8,114 bases of DNA. It comes from an uncultured Pseudorhodobacter sp. GTDB lineage: Bacteria > Pseudomonadota > Alphaproteobacteria > Rhodobacterales > Rhodobacteraceae. Location: the NCBI GenBank assembly GCA_945957495.1, contig CAMFLG010000124.1, positions 1 to 8,114 of the forward strand. The letters run 5' to 3'. Position 1 is the stretch's first letter; each line of letters begins with the position of its first letter. Under the pieces are notes generated by a model, which was not told where the DNA came from, made no database searches, and saw nothing but the letters and a program-made list of their open reading frames with translations. The translations under genes were made by a program, and so were the position numbers. Of the stretch, positions 1 to 6,042 are shown piece after piece.

Positions 1-1073
1 CACTGGTGGGGCGCTATATCTCTGATCTGTTTGATCCGGCCAATCGCGCTGCGTTAGAGGCCGCGATCTTTCATGTGCAATCCACCCGCAGCCCGGTCAC
101 TCTGGAACTGGGGTTGATGACCGCCACCGATGACGGCCTGCGGCCCAGCCCGCTGGAACTGAACCTGTCGGCCCGCGTCGATGACCGGTCCCGCGTTGTG
201 GGCATGGTGCTTTCAGGGCGGCCCTTGGGCGAGTTGCGGCAGGCCTATGCCGATCTAGGCCGCAGCCATGAGGCGTTGAAAACCACACAAAGCCAGTTGG
301 TGCGCAATGAAAAGCTGGCGTCGCTGGGGCGGCTTCTGGCTGGGGTGGCGCATGAGTTGAACAACCCGATCAGCTTTGTCTACGCCAACACCCATGCGCT
401 GGAAAAATACGTCGGCAAGTTTGAAACCTATTTCGCCCGGGTGCAGGCCGGGGCCAGCCGCGATGAGTTGGTGGCGCTGCGGGCAGAGTTGAAGCTGGAT
501 CGTGAGGTCAAAAACCTGCATGACGCCGTGGATGGCGCGCGGGCGGGGGCAGAGCGGGTGCGCGACATCGTGGCCGATCTGCGCCGCCTGTCGTCGGAAG
601 GCTCGGGCGATCTGGTGGAATTCGATCTGGCCGAAACCGCGCAAGTGGCGGGCAACTGGGTGCTGCGCGCCAGCAAACAACCCGTCGAGATGGTGTTTGA
701 GGGTGTGTCCCGGCTGATGGCCTTTGGGCGGCCCGGCCATATTCAGCAGGTGGTGATGAATTTGGTGCAGAACGCCGTCGATGCACTGGAGGGCGTGGCG
801 CAAGGCCGCGTCACGCTGCGGCTTTTCGCGGAAGGCCATCGCGCGGTGCTGGAGGTGGCAGACAACGGCCCCGGCATTCCTGAATCCATGGCGCAGGCGA
901 TCTTTGATCCCTTCTTCACCACCAAGCCCGTCGGGCGCGGCACCGGGCTGGGCCTGTCGATCAGCCACAAGATTGCCGAGGAACACGGCGGCAGCTTGCG
1001 TCTGGTGGCGCTGGCCCCGCAGGGTGCGCTGTTCCGGCTGGACCTGCCTTTGGCAAACGGGGGTGCGGCATGA
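1..1073 (+). CDS. hupT: HupT, H2-signalling sensor histidine kinase (5' partial)
   Basis: Cytoplasmic histidine kinase of the H2-sensing relay; in R. capsulatus it works with HupUV and phosphorylates HupR when H2 is absent. The frame is open through the left edge. The GTG at 6 is internal: about 100 residues are missing if the length is like the R. capsulatus protein (about 456 aa). Numbering from that GTG, residues 1-75 look like the end of a PAS domain and 76-105 like a linker helix. The H-box is LAGVAHELNNP with phospho-acceptor His116 (351-353). The ATPase domain shows an N-box (MNLVQNAVDAL, Asn252/Asn256), G1 (DNGPG, 286-290), an F-box (FDPFFTT, 300-306) and G2 (GTGLGL, 312-317). No membrane segment is visible, as expected for a kinase receiving its signal from a soluble sensor. 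The stop overlaps the hupU start by 4 nt. The kinase call is certain; the hupT name rests on the hupUV context. Confidence 0.93.
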   Translation, partial: LVGRYISDLFDPANRAALEAAIFHVQSTRSPVTLELGLMTATDDGLRPSPLELNLSARVDDRSRVVGMVLSGRPLGELRQAYADLGRSHEALKTTQSQLVRNEKLASLGRLLAGVAHELNNPISFVYANTHALEKYVGKFETYFARVQAGASRDELVALRAELKLDREVKNLHDAVDGARAGAERVRDIVADLRRLSSEGSGDLVEFDLAETAQVAGNWVLRASKQPVEMVFEGVSRLMAFGRPGHIQQVVMNLVQNAVDALEGVAQGRVTLRLFAEGHRAVLEVADNGPGIPESMAQAIFDPFFTTKPVGRGTGLGLSISHKIAEEHGGSLRLVALAPQGALFRLDLPLANGGAA

Positions 1074-2062
1074 ACGTCCTTTGGCTGCAGGCCTCTGGCT
1101 GCGGCGGCTGCACCATGTCGCTTTTGTGCGCGGAAAACCCGAATGTGTTTGACCTCTTGGCAGGGGCGGGCATTTCGATGCTGTGGCACCCTGCGTTTTC
1201 CCGCGCCAGCGGGGCAGAGGTGCGGGCGCTGCTGGCGGCAATCGTTTCAGGGGAACAGCAACTGGACGTGCTGTGTGTTGAAGGCGCAATCGCGCGCGGG
1301 CCGCACGGCAGCGGGCGCTATCACATCCTGTCGGGCACGGGCGTTCCAATGCTGAAATGGGTGCAGGATCTGGCCCTGCGCGCGCAGCATGTGGTCGCGG
1401 TGGGCACCTGTGCGGCCTATGGCGGCGTGACAACGGCAGGCGGCAACCCATCGGATGCGGTGGGTCTGCAATATGATGGCGCACATGCAGGCGGCATCTT
1501 TCCGGCCGAGTTCCGCACCCGCGCGGGCCTGCCGGTGATCAACATCGCCGGTTGCCCGACCCACCCCGATTGGGTGACGGAAACCCTGCTGCTACTGACC
1601 TCTGGCGCCTTGTCGGTGGGCGATCTGGACGCGCTGGCCCGGCCGCGCTTTTACGCCGATCATCTGGTGCATCACGCCTGCCCGAAGAATGAGTTCTATG
1701 AATACAAGGCCTCGGCCCGCGCGCTGTCGCAGATCGGCTGCATGATGGAACATCTGGGCTGTGTCGGCACCCAGGCCGTGGGCGATTGCAACATCCGGCC
1801 CTGGAACGGTGACGGGTCTTGCACGCGCGGCGGCTATCCTTGCATCGCCTGCACCTCGCCCGAATTTGAAGAGCCGCGCCACGCCTTCACCGAAACGCCC
1901 AAGATCGCGGGCATCCCGGTGGGCCTGCCGTCCGATATGCCAAAGGCCTGGTTCATGGCGCTGGCGTCCTTGTCCAAGGCCGCCACCCCGGCGCGCATCG
2001 GCCAGAACGCGGTGTCAGACCGCATCACCGTACCCCCTACCTTGCGAAAGCCGCACAGATGA
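1070..2062 (+). CDS. hupU: HupU, regulatory (H2-sensing) [NiFe]-hydrogenase small subunit
   Basis: Iron-sulfur subunit of the cytoplasmic H2 sensor, partner of HupV; 330 aa. It begins at the ATG overlapping the hupT stop (ATGA), with a G-run at 1059-1063 as a possible ribosome site. Unlike HupS it has no N-terminal twin-arginine signal and no C-terminal hydrophobic anchor, which marks the sensor class. Likely cluster ligands: proximal Cys11, Cys14, Cys114, Cys162; distal His201, Cys204, Cys224, Cys231; medial Cys240, Cys251, Cys258, Cys261. The two positions that carry extra cysteines in O2-tolerant enzymes are glycine here (Gly13, Gly119), so the proximal cluster should be an ordinary [4Fe-4S]. 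Cys251 stands where HupS has proline, suggesting a medial [4Fe-4S]. Cys224 to Cys231 is one residue longer than the matching HupS spacing. Cluster assignment is by my own alignment to HupS. Confidence 0.96.
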   Translation: MNVLWLQASGCGGCTMSLLCAENPNVFDLLAGAGISMLWHPAFSRASGAEVRALLAAIVSGEQQLDVLCVEGAIARGPHGSGRYHILSGTGVPMLKWVQDLALRAQHVVAVGTCAAYGGVTTAGGNPSDAVGLQYDGAHAGGIFPAEFRTRAGLPVINIAGCPTHPDWVTETLLLLTSGALSVGDLDALARPRFYADHLVHHACPKNEFYEYKASARALSQIGCMMEHLGCVGTQAVGDCNIRPWNGDGSCTRGGYPCIACTSPEFEEPRHAFTETPKIAGIPVGLPSDMPKAWFMALASLSKAATPARIGQNAVSDRITVPPTLRKPHR

Positions 2063-3486
2063 GCGGCCCGCGTCTGATTGTTGGTCCCTTCAACCGGGTT
2101 GAGGGCGATCTTGAGGTGTCGCTGGATGTGGCCGACGGCCATGTGCGCGCGGCTTTTGTCAATTCCCCGATGTATCGCGGGTTTGAGCGGATGCTGGATG
2201 GCAAAGCTCCTTCCGATGCACTGACCCTGACGCCGCGCATCTGTGGTATCTGTTCGATCAGCCAGTCGGCGGCGGCGGCGCGGGCGCTGGCGGCGGCGCA
2301 GGGGCTGTCCCCCACGCCGCAAGGCGCGCGGATGGCGGCGTTGATCCACGCGGTGGAGAATGCCGCCGATCACCTGACGCATTTCCATCTGTTCTTCATG
2401 CCCGATTTCACCCGCCCCGCCTATGCCGCGCGGCGCTGGCACACCCGCACCATGGATCGCTTTGCCGCCATGGCCGGATCGGCGCAGCGCACGGCAGTCG
2501 AGGCGCGGGCGGAGTTAATGCATATTCTGGGCCTGATGGCCGGGAAATGGCCGCATACGCTGGCCATTCAGCCCGGCGGCGTTACCCGCACCCCCACAAT
2601 GCGCGACAAGCTGCGCATCCAGACGACCTTGCGCGCCTTTCGCCGCTATCTGGAAACCACGCTTTATGGTGGCGCGTTGGAGGATTTCTGTGCCCTGCCC
2701 GACACGCCCGGGCTGATGCGCTGGACAGGCGGCGATGTCGGCCTGCTTCTGGAAATCGCAGCCGATCTTGATCTGGCCGCGATGGGGCGCGGGGCGGGGC
2801 GCTATCTGTCCTTCGGGGCCTATCCGCTGGACGAGGGCTATGGTTTTGCCCGCGGTCTGTGGGATCAAGGGCCGAAGCGGCTGGACACCGCCCTGATCCG
2901 CGAAGACCTTTCCCACGCCTGGATGCTGGGCGAGGCGGCGCATCCCGCACAAGGCGCAACCTTTCCCGATCAGGACATGCGCGAGACGGCCTATAGCTGG
3001 TGCAAGGCGCCGCGACTGGCGGGGGTGCCGATGGAAACCGGCGCGCTGGCGCGGCAGGTGGTGGATGGGCACCCTCTGGCGCTTGATCTGGCGCGGCAGG
3101 GCGGCGTTCTGGCCCGGGTTGCGGCGCGGCTGCTGGAACTGGCGCGCACGCAGATATTGATGGAGCATCTGGCCGATACCATCACCCCCGAGGCGCAGTT
3201 CATGTCACACGGCAAACCTGCGTTGAACGGTGAAGGCGAAGGGCTGGTCGAGGCGGCGCGCGGCGCGCTGGGGCATTGGATCCGCATCGAAGGCGGACGC
3301 ATCGCCAACTATCAGATCATCGCGCCGACGACCTGGAACTTTTCCCCGCGCGACGCGGCGGGTGTGCCGGGGCCGCTTGAGGCGGCGCTGGTGGGCGCGG
3401 TGGTGGAACCGGATGAGGACACCCCGCTGGCCGTGCAACATATCGTGCGCAGCTTTGATCCCTGCATGGTCTGCACGGTACACTGA
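2059..3486 (+). CDS. hupV: HupV, regulatory (H2-sensing) [NiFe]-hydrogenase large subunit
   Basis: Ni-Fe active-site subunit of the H2 sensor; 475 aa, much shorter than catalytic large subunits (about 600 aa). It starts at the ATG overlapping the hupU stop, with only a weak ribosome site, so coupling is likely. The RVEG element is at residues 13-16. Motif L1 is RICGICSISQS: Cys62 and Cys65 are Ni ligands, and Gln69 replaces the histidine found in HupL. Motif L2 is DPCMVCTVH: Cys469 and Cys472 are Ni ligands, and His475 is the last residue. There is therefore no C-terminal peptide for a maturation protease to remove. Ile64 and Phe112 occupy the gas-channel positions that are Val and Leu in HupL; bulky residues there are known to protect regulatory hydrogenases from O2. 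The stop overlaps hypF by one base. HupV of R. capsulatus and HoxC of Ralstonia eutropha are the characterised counterparts. Confidence 0.96.
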   Translation: MSGPRLIVGPFNRVEGDLEVSLDVADGHVRAAFVNSPMYRGFERMLDGKAPSDALTLTPRICGICSISQSAAAARALAAAQGLSPTPQGARMAALIHAVENAADHLTHFHLFFMPDFTRPAYAARRWHTRTMDRFAAMAGSAQRTAVEARAELMHILGLMAGKWPHTLAIQPGGVTRTPTMRDKLRIQTTLRAFRRYLETTLYGGALEDFCALPDTPGLMRWTGGDVGLLLEIAADLDLAAMGRGAGRYLSFGAYPLDEGYGFARGLWDQGPKRLDTALIREDLSHAWMLGEAAHPAQGATFPDQDMRETAYSWCKAPRLAGVPMETGALARQVVDGHPLALDLARQGGVLARVAARLLELARTQILMEHLADTITPEAQFMSHGKPALNGEGEGLVEAARGALGHWIRIEGGRIANYQIIAPTTWNFSPRDAAGVPGPLEAALVGAVVEPDEDTPLAVQHIVRSFDPCMVCTVH

Positions 3487-5717
3487 TGACCGGCGCGGCC
3501 CCCTCATCCGCGCGTATCCGGGTTCGCGGCCAGGTGCAGGGGGTGGGGTTTCGCCCCTTTGTCTGGCAGTTGGCCACGGCGATGGGCCTGCGGGGCGAGG
3601 TGCTGAACGATCCCGAAGGCGTGCTAATCTTTGTCACAGGCGCCGACCTTGACGGATTTGCCAATCGTTTGCGCCGCGACGCGCCGCCCCTTGCCCGTGT
3701 GGATGTGGTAGAGGTTGCGACATGGGCGTTTGAAACCGCGCCCGTTGGGTTTTCGATCACCGCCAGCCGGGGCAAAGGGGCGCAAACCCGGGTGACGCCG
3801 GATGCCGCCACCTGCCCCGATTGCCTTGCCGAAGTTCGCGGACAGGGGCGCAGGCGCGGTTATGCCTTTACCAACTGCACCCATTGCGGCCCGCGTTTCA
3901 CCATCCTGCACGCCCTGCCCTATGACCGGGCGCAAACCTCGATGGCCGGGTTTGCCATGTGCCCCGCCTGCCGCGCCGAATATGAAGACCCCGGCGACCG
4001 CCGCTTTCACGCCCAGCCCATCGCCTGCCCCAATTGTGGCCCCCGGCTATGGTTCAAGGAAAACGACCAAGAGGTTATGGGCGCCCCGATCACCCTTGCA
4101 GCGCAGGCCCTGCGTGACGGGAAAATCCTAGCGATCAAAGGCCTCGGCGGCTTTCATCTGGCCTGCGATGCAATGAACGCGGATGCCGTGGCCCTTTTGC
4201 GCGCCCGCAAACGCCGCCCCGCGAAACCCTTTGCCCTGATGGGCACCTCGCAGATCATCGCCCAACATTCCCCCCTGTCGCCAGAGGCGCTTGCCCGCCT
4301 CAACCAACCTGTCGCCCCCATCGCCCTGCTGCCCCGCCTTCCCGACACCCTGCCCGACGGAATCGCCCCCGGCATCAACGCCCTTGGCTGGATGCTGCCC
4401 TACACGCCCTTGCACCATCTGCTGATGGATGCATTTGACGGGCCATTGGTGATGACCTCTGGCAATCTTTCCGGCGAGCCGCAGGTGATCGGCAATGACG
4501 AGGCGCGCGAAAAACTGTCGGGCTTTGCAGATGCCTTCCTGATGCACAACCGCGACATCGCGCGCCGGATCGACGATTCCGTCGAACGCGCCGAACCGCC
4601 CATGATCCTGCGCCGCGCGCGCGGGCTGGTGCCGGGCACCCTGCCCTTGCCGCAGGGGTTTCAGGATTGCCCGCCGATCACCGCCTATGGCGGCCAGATG
4701 AAATCGGCGATCTGCCTGATCAAGCAGGGGCAGGCGCTGTTGTCGCACCATCTGGGCGATCTGGATGATGCGCTGACATGGGATGAATTCCTGCGCGCCG
4801 ATGCCGATTACGCGGCGCTGTTCGATCATGCCCCAACGGCGGTTGCCTGCGACCTGCACGACGGCTATCGCGCCAGCCAACACGCGCTGTCTCTTGGTCT
4901 GCCTGTCACCAGAACCCAGCACCATCACGCCCACCTGGCGGCCTGCTTGGGCGACAACCTGTGGCCCTTGGATGCAGGCCCGGTAGCGGGCATCATTCTG
5001 GACGGGTTGGGTCTGGGGACCGATGGCACGATCTGGGGCGGTGAAGTGCTGTTGGGCGATTACCGCAGTTTCACCCGCGTGGCACATCTGCGCCCGGCCC
5101 CCCTGCCCGGCGGCGACCGCGCCAGCGTCGAGCCATGGCGCAACGCGCTGGCGCGGCTGGATCAGGCGGGGCTTGCAGATTGGGCTGACCGGTTGTTTCC
5201 CAACCAGCCCCGCGCGCTGCTGCGCCAAGCCATTGCCGCAGGCATCAACGCGCCGCTGTCCTCGTCCGCCGGGCGGCTTTTTGATGCCGCAGCGGCCATT
5301 CTTGACCTTTGCCCGGATCGGCAAAGCTATGAAGGCGAGGCCGCGATGCGGCTGGAGGCGCTTGCGGGCGAACCAGCCCCACCCTTCGCCTTTGCCCAAT
5401 CCGGCGACCAGATCGACCCTGCGCCGATGCTGCACGCCCTGATTGCGGGCCTGCCGGATACGCCGCCCGCGATCCTTGCCGCGCGATTTCACGCAGGGCT
5501 GGCGCAAGCCTTCTGCGCCCCGGCCCGAAAACTGGTCGAGGATGGTCACGCCCGCGCCATCGCCCTGTCTGGCGGCTGCTTTCAGAACGCGGTGCTTCTG
5601 AGCGCCTGCCTTGCCGCCCTGCAGGGCCTGCCGGTGCTGATACACCGCAGCGTGCCCGCCAATGACGGCGGCCTTGCCCTTGGGCAGGCGCTGATCGCCG
5701 CAGCGGAAAGCCGCTAA
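3486..5717 (+). CDS. hypF: HypF, carbamoyltransferase for [NiFe]-hydrogenase maturation
   Basis: Converts carbamoyl phosphate to carbamoyl-adenylate and passes the carbamoyl group to the HypE C-terminal cysteine, the source of the CN ligands on the active-site iron; cytoplasmic. 743 aa, the normal full length. An N-terminal acylphosphatase domain (about 8-95) carries RGQVQGVGFRPF with Arg23, and Asn41. A zinc-finger region follows: CPDC (110-113), CTHC (131-134), CPAC (159-162) and CPNC (181-184). A YrdC-like domain spans about 200-385 (AIKGLGGFHLACDA; KRRPAKPFALM). The C-terminal Kae1-like carbamoyltransferase domain (about 395-743) has HHHAH (479-483), Asp506 in IILDGLG, SGGCFQN (695-701) and Asp727 in NDGG. 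The start is the ATG in the TGATG shared with hupV; no good Shine-Dalgarno precedes it, so translation probably depends on ribosomes finishing hupV. Placed between sensor and structural genes, it should serve maturation of both hydrogenases. Confidence 0.97.
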   Translation: MTGAAPSSARIRVRGQVQGVGFRPFVWQLATAMGLRGEVLNDPEGVLIFVTGADLDGFANRLRRDAPPLARVDVVEVATWAFETAPVGFSITASRGKGAQTRVTPDAATCPDCLAEVRGQGRRRGYAFTNCTHCGPRFTILHALPYDRAQTSMAGFAMCPACRAEYEDPGDRRFHAQPIACPNCGPRLWFKENDQEVMGAPITLAAQALRDGKILAIKGLGGFHLACDAMNADAVALLRARKRRPAKPFALMGTSQIIAQHSPLSPEALARLNQPVAPIALLPRLPDTLPDGIAPGINALGWMLPYTPLHHLLMDAFDGPLVMTSGNLSGEPQVIGNDEAREKLSGFADAFLMHNRDIARRIDDSVERAEPPMILRRARGLVPGTLPLPQGFQDCPPITAYGGQMKSAICLIKQGQALLSHHLGDLDDALTWDEFLRADADYAALFDHAPTAVACDLHDGYRASQHALSLGLPVTRTQHHHAHLAACLGDNLWPLDAGPVAGIILDGLGLGTDGTIWGGEVLLGDYRSFTRVAHLRPAPLPGGDRASVEPWRNALARLDQAGLADWADRLFPNQPRALLRQAIAAGINAPLSSSAGRLFDAAAAILDLCPDRQSYEGEAAMRLEALAGEPAPPFAFAQSGDQIDPAPMLHALIAGLPDTPPAILAARFHAGLAQAFCAPARKLVEDGHARAIALSGGCFQNAVLLSACLAALQGLPVLIHRSVPANDGGLALGQALIAAAESR

Positions 5718-5730
5718 CCGCCTTGGGCGG
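5702..5730 (+). other. Two small adjacent hairpins at the hypF 3' end
   Basis: AGCGG-AAAG-CCGCT (5702-5715) runs into the hypF stop codon. CCGCC-TTG-GGCGG (5718-5730) starts at the next base after it. Both have 5 bp GC-rich stems with tight loops. No T-run follows, so this is not a convincing intrinsic terminator; it could be a pause, an mRNA 3'-end stabiliser or chance in GC-rich DNA. Confidence 0.3.
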
Positions 5731-5747
5731 ATCACTGGTCAGCCCGC

Positions 5748-5758
5748 TTGCGGCGCAT
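5748..5758. promoter_or_regulatory. Candidate HupR-binding site (imperfect)
   Basis: TTG-N5-CAT, five of six conserved positions of the TTG-N5-CAA palindrome recognised by HupR in R. capsulatus. It lies about 70-80 bp upstream of the -35 hexamer at 5828, a plausible place for an activator of this class. I saw no exact TTG-N5-CAA between the last 100 bases of hypF and the hupS start. Such a short pattern occurs often by chance, so this is weak. Confidence 0.3.
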
Positions 5759-5796
5759 CGGGTGCCGAAATCCCCTAACCCGTTGGCATAGCGCGG

Positions 5797-5809
5797 AAAC
5801 AAGGCGTTT
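5797..5809 (+). promoter_or_regulatory. Candidate IHF-binding site
   Basis: AAACAAGGCGTTT matches the IHF core WATCAANNNNTTR with two mismatches (third and last positions). It lies between the candidate HupR site and the -35 hexamer, where a DNA bend would bring a bound activator to polymerase; IHF is required at the R. capsulatus hupS promoter. The match is modest. Confidence 0.3.
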
Positions 5810-5827
5810 TCACAACCTGCCTATTCT

Positions 5828-5858
5828 TTGACACCTGCAAGACAGACTGCCGCATACC
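5828..5858 (+). promoter_or_regulatory. Putative sigma70-type hupS promoter
   Basis: A perfect TTGACA -35 lies at 5828-5833. No good -10 follows at ordinary spacing: the best is CATACC at 5853-5858, three of six matches after 19 bp, while the 17 bp position (CGCATA) is worse. A strong -35 with poor -10 and long spacer suits an activator-dependent promoter. Transcription would start near 5865, giving a leader of about 40 nt before the TTG start of hupS. Placement is by inspection only. Confidence 0.45.
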
Positions 5859-5875
5859 TGATCCTGCCAGAGCCA

Positions 5876-5888
5876 TGCCCACAGGGCA
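5876..5888 (+). other. Small leader hairpin upstream of hupS
   Basis: TGCCC-ACA-GGGCA forms a perfect 5 bp stem with a 3-base loop, ten bases before the GGAGG of hupS. It covers part of the in-frame ATG at 5875, a further reason to doubt that codon as a start. If the transcript begins near 5865 this would be almost the first structure in the leader and might protect the 5' end. It is small enough to be chance. Confidence 0.3.
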
Positions 5889-5897
5889 GCACCAGAG

Positions 5898-5902
5898 GGA
5901 GG
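5898..5902 (+). promoter_or_regulatory. hupS ribosome binding site, supports the TTG start
   Basis: GGAGG inside the purine run AGAGGGAGGGAA, five bases before TTG at 5908. It is the strongest Shine-Dalgarno in the window. It lies downstream of the in-frame ATG at 5875 and so cannot serve that codon, which decides the start in favour of TTG. Confidence 0.8.
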
Positions 5903-5907
5903 GAACC

Positions 5908-6042
5908 TTGTCACAAATCGAAACCTTCTACGATGTCATGCGCCGTCAGGGGATCACCCGACGCAGTTTCATGAAATACTGCAACCTGACCGCCGCTGCC
6001 CTAGGCCTTGGCCCCAGCTTTGTGCCCAAGATTGCCCATGCG
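5908..6042 (+). other. Twin-arginine signal peptide of HupS
   Basis: Codons 1-45 of hupS. TRRSFMKY carries the twin arginine, followed by a mild hydrophobic stretch (NLTAAALGLG) and an AHA cleavage motif. The folded HupSL dimer is expected to be exported on this one signal, since HupL has none. Cleavage after AHA gives mature numbering identical to E. coli Hyd-1 at every cluster ligand checked, which supports the position. Confidence 0.88.

Larger units (their letters stand above)
5718..5907. other. hypF-hupS intergenic region
   Basis: 190 bases without a credible gene, the only sizeable gap in the window. From left to right it holds a short GC hairpin right after hypF, a near-match to the HupR binding pattern, an IHF-like AT-richer patch, a consensus -35 hexamer, a small hairpin over an unused ATG, and a strong ribosome site for hupS. 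In R. capsulatus the corresponding gap holds the H2-regulated hupS promoter with HupR and IHF sites, so the same role is inferred here. Confidence 0.7.

Noticed and set aside
6..8. GTG as the hupT start
   Set aside because: The frame stays open to the left edge and the protein would begin inside a PAS domain, about 100 residues short; this is a window-edge effect.
255..1484. 409-codon open frame on the - strand over hupT/hupU
   Set aside because: Same GC-skew artefact; Arg/Pro/His-rich translation, with conserved kinase and hydrogenase motifs on the opposite strand.
4128..5735. 535-codon open frame on the - strand over hypF
   Set aside because: Shadow of hypF codon bias. The sense strand encodes a complete HypF with all domains; no ribosome site or recognisable motif in the antisense product.
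5702..5740. Intrinsic terminator after hypF
   Set aside because: GC hairpins are present but no T-run follows. Kept only as low-confidence structures.
5750..5764. RegA-type site (GCGGC-N5-GTCGC) upstream of hupS
   Set aside because: The first half matches, but the second half reads GGGTG, only two of five, which is chance level in this base composition.
5783..5801. Possible sigma54 promoter (TTGGCATAG)
   Set aside because: The -24 half is fair, but the -12 half at the required spacing reads GGAA instead of TTGC. No support.
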